Below, one piece after another: positions 56,007 through 64,000 of a stretch of DNA of 64,000 nt. Each line of letters starts with the position of its first letter. Positions within the stretch are counted from its first letter, which is position 1. Origin of the DNA: Acidovorax sp. 69 (GTDB taxonomy: Bacteria > Pseudomonadota > Gammaproteobacteria > Burkholderiales > Burkholderiaceae_C); NCBI RefSeq assembly GCF_002797445.1, contig NZ_PGEP01000001.1:4836501-4900500 (forward strand), written 5' to 3'. A model generated the notes under the pieces. The model had not been told where the DNA came from. It worked only from the letters and a program-made list of their open reading frames with translations, and ran no database searches. Made by a program: the position numbers and the translations under genes.

Positions 56007-57005
56007 ATGCCATTTCCCCATCGCCGCCATGCGCTGCGCCTGGCGGGCGCCAGCGCCCTGCTGGGCCTGGCCACCCTGGCGACATCACTGCCCGCGCGGG
56101 CAGACGCCGCCTGGCCCACGCGCCCCATCACCTTCGTCGTGCCGGGTGCGGCCGGAGGCACCACCGACACGCCCGCGCGCTTCATGGCGCTAAAGCTCAG
56201 CGAGCGGCTGGGCCAGCCCATCGTGGTGGACAACAAGCCAGGCGCCGGTGGTTCACTGGGCAGCAGCTTCGTGGCGCGCGCCCAACCCGACGGCTACACC
56301 GTGCTGGTCGGCAACACCGGCTCCAACGCCATCAACTACACCGCCTACCAGAAGCTCCCGTACAAGGCCGACGATTTCATCGCGCTGACCGACATGATCT
56401 CGTTCGCCAACGTGCTGGTCGTGCCGGTGAAGTCGCCCATCAAGGGCCTGAAAGACCTCGTCGCCGCTGCCAAGCGCGAGCCGGGCAAGCTGGCGTTTTC
56501 GTCGGCGGGCGTGGGCCAGACCACGCACCTGATGGGTGAGCTGCTGCGCCAGAGCGCGGGCGTCGATGTGGTCCATGTGCCCTACAAGGGCTCTGCCCCG
56601 GCCACCATGGCCATCGTGGGCGGCGAAACGCAATTCATGTTCGACAACCTCACGGGATCGCTGGGCCACGTCAAGGACGGCAAGCTGCGCGCGCTGGCCG
56701 TGACCGGCGCCACGCGCGAGCCGGAGCTGCCCGACGTGCCCACCATGACCGAACTGGGCATGAAGGACTTCGACAAGGTGGGGTGGATGGGCTTCTTCCT
56801 GCCCGCCAAGACGCCACCGGCGGTGGTGAAGAAGCTCACCGACAACCTCATCGCCGTGCTGCAGGACCCGGCCGTGGTGCAGCGCTACCGCGAGCTCGGT
56901 GGCCGCCCTGGTGGCATGGCACCCGAGCAGTTCTCGAAGATCGTGGAGCGCGACCGCCAGGACTGGGGCGACCTGATTCGCAGCCAGAAGTTGCAACTGG
57001 ATTGA
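56007..57005 (+). CDS. Bug-family tripartite tricarboxylate receptor (periplasmic)
   Basis: The 332-residue protein begins MPFPHRRHALRLAGASALLG with a signal peptide ending ARADAAW, and shows WPTRPITFVVPGAAGGTTDTPARF, IVVDNKPGAGGSLGSSFVARAQPDGYT and the C-terminal DWGDLIRSQKLQLD. AAGGAGG precedes ATG 56007. It is embedded in the rightward beta-oxidation operon, pointing to a carboxylate substrate. Confidence 0.93.
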   Translation: MPFPHRRHALRLAGASALLGLATLATSLPARADAAWPTRPITFVVPGAAGGTTDTPARFMALKLSERLGQPIVVDNKPGAGGSLGSSFVARAQPDGYTVLVGNTGSNAINYTAYQKLPYKADDFIALTDMISFANVLVVPVKSPIKGLKDLVAAAKREPGKLAFSSAGVGQTTHLMGELLRQSAGVDVVHVPYKGSAPATMAIVGGETQFMFDNLTGSLGHVKDGKLRALAVTGATREPELPDVPTMTELGMKDFDKVGWMGFFLPAKTPPAVVKKLTDNLIAVLQDPAVVQRYRELGGRPGGMAPEQFSKIVERDRQDWGDLIRSQKLQLD

Positions 57006-57014
57006 GGACACACC

Positions 57015-57821
57015 ATGCACGACCCCCAAGCCTTCGCAGGCCGCCATGTGTTCGTGGCGGGCGGCAGCAGTGGCATCAATCTCGGTATAGCCCAGGCGTT
57101 TGCCCGCGCGGGCGCCCATGTCACCGTGATGAGCCGATCGCCCGACAAGGTGCAGCAGGCGGCCGACGGGCTGCGCGCGCTGGGTGCGCAGGCGCTGGGC
57201 ATCAGCGCTGATGTGCGCGACGCCGCGGCGGTGGAGGCCGCGCTGCACCAGTCGCATGAAAAGTTCGGCGACATCGACGTGCTGGTGTCGGGCGCTGCGG
57301 GCAACTTCCTGGCCCCGGCCAAGGACTTGTCGCCCAACGGCTTCAAGACCGTGATCGACATCGACCTGAACGGCACCTTCCACGTGCTGCGCCTGGCTTA
57401 CCCGATGCTCCGGAAGCCAGGGGCGAGCGTCATCAACATCTCGGCACCACAGGGCGTCAACCCCACGATGTACCAGGTGCACGCCTGCGCGGCCAAGGCC
57501 GGCATCGACATGATGACGCGCGTGCTGGCCATGGAATGGGGCGAGGCGGGTGTGCGCGTAAACGCCATCGCGCCCGGCCCCATTGCCGATACCGAAGGCA
57601 TCCGCCGGCTGGCACCCACCCCCGAGGCGATGGCCGCCGCGACCGCCGTGGTGCCGCTGCAGCGCATGGGCACGCTCGACGACATCGCCAACATGGCGCT
57701 GTTCCTGTCGTCACCTCTGGCCAGCTTTGTGACGGGCGCCGTCATCCCCGTGGATGGGGGCTCGTCGTTGCCCGGTGGGCGCGACATGCGCGCGTCCTAT
57801 GTACCCCGGAGCGCGGCATGA
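57015..57821 (+). CDS. DECR2-like 2,4-dienoyl-CoA reductase / SDR
   Basis: The 268-residue SDR resembles peroxisomal 2,4-dienoyl-CoA reductases: AGGSSGINLGIAQAFA, SGAAGNFLAPAKDLSPNGFKT, HACAAKAGIDMMTRVLAMEWG and PGPIADTEGIRRL near the substrate loop, ending VTGAVIPVDGGSSLPGG. The usual SDR tyrosine region has HACAAK instead of YxxxK, as in DECR enzymes. It would reduce double bonds of unsaturated acyl-CoAs. It overlaps the next gene by four bases. Confidence 0.88.
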   Translation: MHDPQAFAGRHVFVAGGSSGINLGIAQAFARAGAHVTVMSRSPDKVQQAADGLRALGAQALGISADVRDAAAVEAALHQSHEKFGDIDVLVSGAAGNFLAPAKDLSPNGFKTVIDIDLNGTFHVLRLAYPMLRKPGASVINISAPQGVNPTMYQVHACAAKAGIDMMTRVLAMEWGEAGVRVNAIAPGPIADTEGIRRLAPTPEAMAAATAVVPLQRMGTLDDIANMALFLSSPLASFVTGAVIPVDGGSSLPGGRDMRASYVPRSAA

Positions 57822-58612
57822 AACCGGCCTTTGAGCGCATCGTTTTCGACGTGCAGGACGGCGTGGCCACGCTGACCCTGAGCAACCCCGACAAGCGCAA
57901 CGCCTTCGACCCCGCCATGCGCGGGGAGATGGCCGCAGTGGTGCGCCAGGTGCAGGCCGACCCGGCCATCCGCGCGCTGGTGCTGACGGGTGCGGGCGCA
58001 CATTTCTGCTCGGGCGGCGACCTCTCCAACATAGCGGCCAGCGGCCTGGACAACGGTGGCTGGCGCCGCCGCCTGACCAGCCTGCACGACTGGCTCAAGG
58101 ACCTGGTGCTGCTGGACAAGCCGGTGATCGCCGCCGTCGATGGCGCGGCCTACGGCGCGGGCTTCAGCCTGGCTCTGGCGGCCGACTTCATCGTGGCCAG
58201 CACACGCGCGCGTTTTGCCATGTCCTTCGTCCGCATGGGCGTCGTGCCGGACTGCGCGGCGTTCTACACGCTGCCGCGCGTCGTCGGCGTGCAGCGTGCG
58301 CGCGAACTGATGCTGTCAGGGCGCGAGGTGTCTGCACAGGAAGCACTGCGGCTGGGCATTGCCTTTGAGCTGGTCGAACCCGAGGCGCTGCAAGCACGCG
58401 CCCAGGCGATTGCGCGCAGCTTCGTGGATGCTTCCCCGGTGGCGCTGAGCCTCATCAAGCGCTCACTGACCCTGGCCGCCAGCGACCTGCCCTCGCTGCT
58501 GGAACAGGAAGCCAACGCGCAGGCGCTGGCCATGGGAACACCCGAACACCGCGAGGCCGTGCGTTGCTTTCTAGAAAAAAAGCCGCTGCCCTTTCAGTGG
58601 CCGCAGGTGTGA
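57818..58612 (+). CDS. Enoyl-CoA isomerase-like crotonase (PaaG type)
   Basis: The 264-residue crotonase lacks both hydratase glutamates: Ser replaces one (GAGFSLALAADF) and the other site reads FAMSFVRMGVVPDCAAFYTLPR, with Asp in the position used by PaaG/PaaB-type isomerases. HFCSGGDLSN forms the oxyanion hole. An isomerase or other lyase reaction is more likely than hydration. Its ATG overlaps the stop of the DECR2-like gene (ATGA), so they are coupled, as suits unsaturated-chain processing. Confidence 0.88.
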   Translation: MKPAFERIVFDVQDGVATLTLSNPDKRNAFDPAMRGEMAAVVRQVQADPAIRALVLTGAGAHFCSGGDLSNIAASGLDNGGWRRRLTSLHDWLKDLVLLDKPVIAAVDGAAYGAGFSLALAADFIVASTRARFAMSFVRMGVVPDCAAFYTLPRVVGVQRARELMLSGREVSAQEALRLGIAFELVEPEALQARAQAIARSFVDASPVALSLIKRSLTLAASDLPSLLEQEANAQALAMGTPEHREAVRCFLEKKPLPFQWPQV

Positions 58613-58665
58613 GAGCGCCTGTTGGCGATGAATCAAGCGAGAATCAGCGATTTTTCGAGGTCCAT

Positions 58666-59454
58666 GTGAACGTGAACGCAGATCCAGACGGCAAATTGGT
58701 CAGCGCCCTGGTGCGCGGCGTTTCCATATTGCAGTGCTTTTCGAACAAGTGCCAGGAGCTCAGCGCCAAGGAACTGATGGACCTGACCGGGCTGCCCAAG
58801 CCCACGCTGTTCCGCCTCACAGACACCCTGTGTGAGCTGGGCTTGCTGCGCTACTCGGAGCGGCTGTCCAAGTACGTGCCAGGCCTGGGCCTGCTCGGCC
58901 TGTCCTCGCCAGTGCTCACGCGCCTGGCCCTGCGGCAATTCGCCCGGCCGCAGATGCAGGCGCTGGCTGACCTGACGGAGGGGCAAGTGCAGTTGGCCGT
59001 GGGCTTTCGGCGCGAGCTGTGCCTTGTGGAGCAGGCCAACAGCCTGGGCAACCCCGTCTTCCGGCCCGAGGTCGGCGTGCGCACCTCGTTGTCGCGCACC
59101 GCGTCGGGGCGTGCCTATCTATTGGGCCTGCCGGAGGTGGAGCGCGAGGCCTACCTGCGCGACTTGCGCGCCACGGACCCGCAGCGCGCCGACTGGCTCG
59201 ATCAGCGGTTGGGCGACGCACGCCACGACCTGGCCACCAACGGCTTTTGCCGCAGCCATGGCGACCTGCACCGCGAGCTGGAGTCGATTGCGGTGGCTAT
59301 GTCCAAGCCGCAGGACGGCGAGCTGTGGGTGTTTGCCGTGACGCTGCCCGTCTACAGCCCCCTGTGCGGCAAGCTGGAGACCGAAGTGGGCCCGCGCCTG
59401 CGCACGCTGGTGCGGTCGGTAGAGAGCGTGCTGGGGACCTCGGGCCTGTCGTGA
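58666..59454 (+). CDS. IclR-family transcriptional regulator
   Basis: The 262-residue protein has an N-terminal winged helix (SALVRGVSILQCF, SAKELMDLTGLPKPTLFRLTDTL) and the IclR effector domain (MQALADLTEGQVQLAVGFRREL, TASGRAYLLGL). It lies between the crotonase and the racemase in the same direction and is the likely regulator of the block. The start is uncertain: GTG 58666 has a weak CGAGG behind it; GTG 58609 would overlap the upstream stop and give 281 residues. Confidence 0.9.
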   Translation: MNVNADPDGKLVSALVRGVSILQCFSNKCQELSAKELMDLTGLPKPTLFRLTDTLCELGLLRYSERLSKYVPGLGLLGLSSPVLTRLALRQFARPQMQALADLTEGQVQLAVGFRRELCLVEQANSLGNPVFRPEVGVRTSLSRTASGRAYLLGLPEVEREAYLRDLRATDPQRADWLDQRLGDARHDLATNGFCRSHGDLHRELESIAVAMSKPQDGELWVFAVTLPVYSPLCGKLETEVGPRLRTLVRSVESVLGTSGLS

Positions 59455-59498
59455 CAGCATTCACGCAAGCCCAAACAAACACAACCCAAGGAGACATC

Positions 59499-60620
59499 GT
59501 GAAGGTTCTGGACAGCGTGCGCGTGCTGGAGATTGGTGGCCTGGGCCCGGGGCCGTTCTGTGCCATGCACCTGGCTGACCTGGGTGCGGACGTGATCTCC
59601 GTGGTGCGCGAGGCCAAGGGCAAGACGCCCACGGGCCCGCTGCTCAACCGAGGCAAGCGCTCGGTGTTTGCCGACCTCAAGACCGAGGAGGGCCGCCAGC
59701 TGGTGCTGGCGCTGGTGGCCGAGGCCGACGCGCTCATTGAGGGCATGCGCCCCGGCGTGATGGAGCGCCTGGGCCTGGGCCCCGACGAATGCCTGCGTGT
59801 CAACCCGCGCCTGGTCTACGGGCGCATGACCGGCTGGGGCCAGAGCGGGCCGCTGGCGCCACGCGCGGGGCACGACACGAACTACGCCGCCGTCAGTGGC
59901 GCGCTGTGGGGCTGCGGCCCGGTTGACGCGCGGCCCGTGTCGCCCTTTGCCGTGCTGGGCGACATCGGCGGCGGCGCCCTGTACCTGATGACGGGACTGC
60001 TGTCTGGCATCGTGCAGACGCGCGCCACGGGCCGTGGCACAGTGGTGGACGCGGCCATCGTGGACGGCTCGGCCCACATGCTGAACTTGATGCTCAGCGC
60101 GCGCCAGAACGGCGTGGTGGCAGACACGCGCGGGCAGAGCGTTCATGACAGCGCACCGTTCTATGACACCTATGTTTGCGCGGACGGTGAGCACATCACC
60201 ATCGGCGCCCTGGAGCCGCAGTTCTACAGCCTGTTGCTGGACACGCTGGGGCTCGTGGCGCATCCTGATTTTGGCGGAGCGCAATGGGACAAAGCCGCCT
60301 GGCCCGTGCGCCGCGCGCGCTTGGCCGCGCTTTTTCTGACGCAGCCACGCGCACATTGGCAGGCCCTGCTCGAGCCCACGGATGCCTGCTTTGGCGCCGT
60401 GCTCAGCCCCCTGGAGGCCGCACAGCACCCCCACATGCGTGCGCGCGGCGTGTACAGCGAACACCAGGGCGTGCTGCAGGCCGCGCCGGCGCCACGTTTT
60501 GACGGCGCAGCCTATGCGCCCGCAGACGCCTGCCTGCCCGGCGCACACACACAGGCGATCATGCAAGGGCTGGAACAGGCCGGCGCGCAGGCGGTGTGGC
60601 GGCAGCGCCGAGCGCCCTAG
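59499..60620 (+). CDS. Alpha-methylacyl-CoA racemase
   Basis: The 373-residue member of the CaiB/BaiF family carries the racemase catalytic set rather than that of a CoA-transferase: His125 (AGHDTNY), Asp155 (LGDIGGG) and Glu239 (GALEPQFY), at almost the same numbers as mycobacterial MCR (126/156/241). It inverts the 2-methyl centre of branched acyl-CoAs so beta-oxidation can continue. GGAGAC precedes the GTG at 59499. It is last in the rightward beta-oxidation operon. Confidence 0.9.
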   Translation: MKVLDSVRVLEIGGLGPGPFCAMHLADLGADVISVVREAKGKTPTGPLLNRGKRSVFADLKTEEGRQLVLALVAEADALIEGMRPGVMERLGLGPDECLRVNPRLVYGRMTGWGQSGPLAPRAGHDTNYAAVSGALWGCGPVDARPVSPFAVLGDIGGGALYLMTGLLSGIVQTRATGRGTVVDAAIVDGSAHMLNLMLSARQNGVVADTRGQSVHDSAPFYDTYVCADGEHITIGALEPQFYSLLLDTLGLVAHPDFGGAQWDKAAWPVRRARLAALFLTQPRAHWQALLEPTDACFGAVLSPLEAAQHPHMRARGVYSEHQGVLQAAPAPRFDGAAYAPADACLPGAHTQAIMQGLEQAGAQAVWRQRRAP

Positions 60621-60633
60621 GCGGCGCGCGGAT

Positions 60634-61884
60634 TCAGCGTTTTTTTAGCAGCGGCGACGCTGGCAGCAGCCGGAACGCCATCGATGCCAGCGCCAGCCAC
60701 GCGGCAATGGCCAGCAGCACCACCCGGTAAGGCTCCATGCCCCGGGCCCCGGCCCAGGCGCCCACGGCACCGGTCAGCGACTGCATCAGCGCCACGCCCA
60801 GAAACATGGCCATGGTGTACAGGGACAGGGCGCGCCCTGTCAGCTCGGACGGATAGGACGACCGCACATCGCTGTATTGCAGGATGCTGTAGCCAGACAA
60901 CAGCCCCATCAAAATCATCAGCGCCACGGTGGCGCCACCGTGGTGCAAGAAGGCCATGACCCCAAACAGGCCTGCCATCAACAGCGACGCGTTGCCCACC
61001 CAGGCCCGGCGCCGATGCATGCCCGGGTCCATCCGCCCGAACGCGGCCGGCGTGAACAGGGCGATCAAGGACAGCGCCAGCGCCACGTTGCCGCTGTCGA
61101 GCAGCGAGAAGCCGAAGCGGTCCATCAGCAGCGGCCCCAGCCACAGGCCGCGCAGCGACAGGAAGGCCGCGTAACACGACATGCCCAGCACAACGATGCC
61201 CCAGGTGTGGGGCATGGCAAGAAGGGCGCCAACACCCGCCAGGGCCTGGCCCCAGGTTTGTGCGAGGCGCGGCGGCGCGTCGGGGTGCGCAGGCTCACGC
61301 ACCAGCGCGAAGATCAGCAGCCACGACAGCGCGCTCAGCGCGCAGAGCACGCCAAAACCCGCGCGCCACCCCCAGTGCAGCACCACCCAGGCCAGCGGCG
61401 TGCCGGTGAACAGCAGGCCCAGGCCGCCCACTCCCATGGACATGCCCGAGAAGAAAGCAAAACGCTCGGCCGCAAAATGCCGGGCAATGAACAGCGTACA
61501 GGCCACAAAGGCCGGCGAATAGCCCACGCCGATGAGCACCTGCCCCGCCATGAGCCAGCCATAGCTGGGCGCCAGGGCCGACAAGGCGGCGCCAGCGATG
61601 CCCAGGGGCGCCGCCGCGAGCACCGTGCGGCGCAGGCCGTAGCGGTCCAGGCCAATCCCCATGAGCAGTTGCGCCACGCCAAAGGACAGGCCGAACAGCC
61701 CCGCAAATGCACCCAGTGATGAGGCCTGCAGCCCGAAATCCACTTGCAGGCCCTGGGCCACGATGGCGGTGGTGGTGCGGTACGCCTGGCTCAGTGCGAA
61801 GCCCGACAGCAATGCCAGCAACATGACCCACAGGGGTTGCGTGCGCGATGGGTCGGCCGTGGGGGCGAGAGAGGGTGATGCCAT
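60634..61884 (-). CDS. MFS transporter
   Basis: The 416-residue protein has twelve hydrophobic segments and MFS loop motifs: GIGLDRYGLRRTVL between helices 2 and 3 and the mid-loop FALVREPAHPD. It resembles the oxalate/formate or aromatic acid MFS groups. It is convergent with the racemase and upstream (on the minus strand) of nothing but the intergenic gap to a CitE-like lyase. Possible uptake or export of a carboxylate of this block. Confidence 0.9.
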   Translation of the reverse strand: MASPSLAPTADPSRTQPLWVMLLALLSGFALSQAYRTTTAIVAQGLQVDFGLQASSLGAFAGLFGLSFGVAQLLMGIGLDRYGLRRTVLAAAPLGIAGAALSALAPSYGWLMAGQVLIGVGYSPAFVACTLFIARHFAAERFAFFSGMSMGVGGLGLLFTGTPLAWVVLHWGWRAGFGVLCALSALSWLLIFALVREPAHPDAPPRLAQTWGQALAGVGALLAMPHTWGIVVLGMSCYAAFLSLRGLWLGPLLMDRFGFSLLDSGNVALALSLIALFTPAAFGRMDPGMHRRRAWVGNASLLMAGLFGVMAFLHHGGATVALMILMGLLSGYSILQYSDVRSSYPSELTGRALSLYTMAMFLGVALMQSLTGAVGAWAGARGMEPYRVVLLAIAAWLALASMAFRLLPASPLLKKR

Positions 61885-61950
61885 GGCGGTGATTGTGCGG
61901 GTCGCAGCGTGGACGGGCAGGCGGTATTGCCTGGCACCGTCCGACCGGCC

Positions 61951-62820
61951 TCAGCGGGCCGCCATGCGCTGCTGTGCCAGCGCGTGGCGCTGCAAGGTGT
62001 GCTGCGCCTGCGCCAGCACTGGCGCATCCACCATGCGGCCGTCGAGCACGCAGACGCCGCCACCGGCGTCCTGTAGAGCCTGCCGCACGCGATACGCCTG
62101 GGCCACCGCGGCATCATCAGGGTCGAATACGGCGTGCAGCACCGGCACCTGTGCCGGGTGGATGCACAGCTTGCCGCCAAAGCCCATGCGCCGGGCGCGC
62201 TCGGCGTCATGGGCCATGCGCTCGGGGTTGCGTGTGTCCACTGTCACGCCATCCACAGGCGCAGCCAGCCCCGCGCGGCGCGCGGCGAACACCATGGCCA
62301 TGCGCACAGGCAGCAGCTCGGCCTCATCCTCGGCGCAGTCCATCCCGGCATCGACCTGGAAGTCCAGGTGCCCGAAGGCCAGACGCACCACCTGCGGCGC
62401 GGCCGCCAGCGCGTCGGCGGCGGTAAGACCCGCCACGCTTTCCACCAGTGGCACCAGGGCGACGTTCGGCCCGCCAGCCTGGACCACGGCCTGCAGCGTC
62501 TGCACGCGCTCGGCCTTGGGCACCACGGCACCACCCAGACCCAGGGCCATGAGTTGGGCCAGAGCCTGCAGGTCGGCCGCAAACCAGGGCGAGCCGTCGG
62601 CGTTGATGCGCACCAGCAGACGCGCCCGCTGCGCGGCATCGAGCGCGGCCATGGCGACCAACAGGGCGGTCCGCGCCGCCTGCTTGTCGACAGGTGCAAC
62701 AGCATCCTCCCAGTCAGCGATCACCACGTCGGCGCCGCTGGCCAGGGCCTTGGGTAACCGCTCTGGCTGGGTGGCGGGCACGAACAGAAAGGAACAGGCC
62801 CGGGCCATCGAATCAAACAT
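61951..62820 (-). CDS. HpcH/HpaI aldolase / CitE-like CoA lyase
   Basis: The 289-residue TIM-barrel lyase has FVPATQPERLPKAL at the start, RINADGSPWFAADLQAL, VVPKAERVQTLQAV with the metal Glu, LVPLVESVAGL and GGKLCIHPAQV. CitE-like proteins of this size cleave (citra)malyl-CoA or act as malyl-CoA thioesterases. It stands between the MFS gene and the MmgE/PrpD gene, all on the minus strand, which would suit itaconate/citramalate or methylcitrate-type chemistry. Exact substrate unknown. Confidence 0.9.
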   Translation of the reverse strand: MFDSMARACSFLFVPATQPERLPKALASGADVVIADWEDAVAPVDKQAARTALLVAMAALDAAQRARLLVRINADGSPWFAADLQALAQLMALGLGGAVVPKAERVQTLQAVVQAGGPNVALVPLVESVAGLTAADALAAAPQVVRLAFGHLDFQVDAGMDCAEDEAELLPVRMAMVFAARRAGLAAPVDGVTVDTRNPERMAHDAERARRMGFGGKLCIHPAQVPVLHAVFDPDDAAVAQAYRVRQALQDAGGGVCVLDGRMVDAPVLAQAQHTLQRHALAQQRMAAR

Positions 62821-62847
62821 GGAGGCTTTCTTTTTTCGAGAACGGGG

Positions 62848-64000
62848 TCACGTCAGCAGTGTTTGCACGCGCGGCCATTCCTGCACCCGCCACAGGTGCT
62901 GCACGGCGGCCTCGGCTTGCGCGGCGGGCACCGCACCGCCATAGGCCGCCAGGCGCAGGGCCTTGGCGGTGATTTCGGCGCGCGACAGGGTGTTGCCGGG
63001 GTCGCCCTTGGGCTCGTCCACGCGGCCGTGCAGCGTGCGGCCGTCGGTCGTCTGCACGGTGACCTTGCCGATCCAGCGCTGCGGGTAGGCGCCGTCCACT
63101 TCGGGGTCCAGCTCCATGCGCACCTTCTCGCGCAGGGCCACGGTGTCGGGGGCCAGGAACTGCGCGTCGAACTCGGTCAAACCCGCATGGCCAAAACGCG
63201 CCGCCAATGCCAGCACCGTGCCCATGGAGAACTTGCTCTGGTGCACCGTGGCGGGCGAGACCACCGGCCCCAACACGTCGATGGCGCCCTGGTGCACATG
63301 GCAGGTCACCTGCGCGATGTCGGTGGTCGCCAGGCCATGGTCGCGCATCACCTGCTGCAGCGCGTCGGCTGCGGGGTGCGTGTGGCGGCACGAGGCATGC
63401 CATTTGAACGATGTTTCGGCCGTGGCCCAACGTGTGCCGAGGCCGTCCGTGAGCCTGGCCGGGTTGGCGTCGGTAGACATGCCGGCCGCCAGGCCCTGCG
63501 GGCCGGTGAAGATGTCCTGCGCGCCCGTAAAACCGTCCTTGGCCAGGTAGGCCGCCATCAGCCCGGCCGCAGCGGCATGCGCCGTGTGCAGTTGCTTGCT
63601 GTCGGCCGCAGTGCGCAAAAACTCCCACAAACCCGCCGACTGCGTGCCGGCCGAGCCAAACGCGTGCTGCATCTGCGCAGGTGTCAGCTCCAGCAGGCGT
63701 CCTACGGCGGCAGCGGCGGCCAGCGTGCCAGCCGTGGCCGTGGTGTGGAACACCTTGTAGTGGCTGCGGCCCAAAAACTCACCCACGCGGATACCGACCT
63801 CGTAGCCCGCCACGCAGGCCGCCATGAGCTGCGCGCCGCTCGCGCCCAAGGCCTGCGCCACGGCCAGCGCGGGCGGGAAGACCACGGCCGCCGGGTGGAA
63901 CACCGAGCCGTTGTGCACATCGTCCTGCTCGGCCACATGCGCCGCGGCAGCGTTGGCCAGCGCAGCCATCATGGGGCTGGTGGTGACGCCGCCGTGGCCG
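62848..64000 (-). CDS. MmgE/PrpD family protein (partial, cut by window end)
   Basis: At least 383 residues of an MmgE/PrpD protein are present; the frame stays open to the window end, so the first 70-90 residues are missing. The family core includes SVFHPAAVVFPPALA, GTLAAAAAVGRLLEL, SAGLWEFLRTAADSKQLHTA and FKWHASCRHTHPAADALQ. The family includes 2-methylcitrate dehydratase and cis-aconitate decarboxylase. It lies 27 bases upstream of the CitE-like lyase in the same direction; a shared pathway is likely. Confidence 0.9.
   Translation of the reverse strand, partial: GHGGVTTSPMMAALANAAAAHVAEQDDVHNGSVFHPAAVVFPPALAVAQALGASGAQLMAACVAGYEVGIRVGEFLGRSHYKVFHTTATAGTLAAAAAVGRLLELTPAQMQHAFGSAGTQSAGLWEFLRTAADSKQLHTAHAAAAGLMAAYLAKDGFTGAQDIFTGPQGLAAGMSTDANPARLTDGLGTRWATAETSFKWHASCRHTHPAADALQQVMRDHGLATTDIAQVTCHVHQGAIDVLGPVVSPATVHQSKFSMGTVLALAARFGHAGLTEFDAQFLAPDTVALREKVRMELDPEVDGAYPQRWIGKVTVQTTDGRTLHGRVDEPKGDPGNTLSRAEITAKALRLAAYGGAVPAAQAEAAVQHLWRVQEWPRVQTLLT

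Noticed and set aside
59499..60620. CaiB/BaiF CoA-transferase call
   Set aside because: His125, Asp155 and Glu239 form the racemase triad, so alpha-methylacyl-CoA racemase is preferred.

Overview
The window looks like a chromosomal segment of a GC-rich betaproteobacterium, order Burkholderiales, most likely family Comamonadaceae (Acidovorax-like). The grounds are the strong GC-rich codon use, several Bug-type (tripartite tricarboxylate) periplasmic receptors, a methionine synthase split into two genes with an SAH-type riboswitch on one of them, and two families of dispersed intergenic repeats. The genus is an inference; no rRNA or other marker gene is present. I saw no tRNA, rRNA, CRISPR array, transposase or prophage gene.

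Region 1 (46-14329) is the most interesting part: a divergon centred on a 22-bp palindrome at 10971-10992. Leftward it reads 6-hydroxynicotinate reductase (hnr), an ApbE-like/UPF0280 protein, two DUF1185 paralogues, a branched-chain-type ABC importer (two binding proteins, a fused LivH-LivM permease, LivG, LivF) and an exported nicotinamidase-like enzyme. Rightward it reads a 7Fe ferredoxin, a ferredoxin-NADP reductase, a TetR regulator and enamidase (ena), ending at a strong terminator. This matches the reductive nicotinate route known from Eubacterium barkeri (6-hydroxynicotinate to tetrahydro-oxonicotinate to 2-formylglutarate), packaged with its own uptake and electron supply (NADPH to reductase to ferredoxin to Hnr). 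Nicotinate hydroxylase is not in the window, so the true substrate is open.

Region 2 (14345-32180) is mixed: a glycine-zipper membrane protein, a frameshifted YihY-family gene, an SDR/acyl-CoA dehydrogenase/acyl-CoA ligase/serine hydrolase run, a shikimate kinase, a diguanylate cyclase, the large half of MetH with an SAH-type riboswitch, a lipoprotein, a PACE efflux pump divergent from its probable LysR regulator, a metallo-beta-lactamase-fold protein, a GlxA-type regulator and PPK2.

Region 3 (32239-44818) holds two zinc-ribbon membrane proteins, glutamate dehydrogenase, an unknown Pro/Ala-rich protein, an exported argininosuccinate-lyase-like enzyme divergent from a LysR regulator, an AT-rich gene with a possible HEPN motif, the tRNA-modification genes trhP and ttcA, and the homocysteine-binding half of MetH.

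Region 4 (45188-64000) is a catabolic block for an organic acid handled as CoA thioester: two acyl-CoA ligases, three intact Bug receptors and one decayed one, a thioesterase, an LCAD-like dehydrogenase, thiolase, an HSD10-like dehydrogenase, two crotonases, a DECR2-like reductase, an IclR regulator, an alpha-methylacyl-CoA racemase, an MFS transporter, a CitE-like lyase and an MmgE/PrpD protein cut by the window end. The racemase plus HSD10- and DECR2-like enzymes point to methyl-branched or unsaturated acyl chains.
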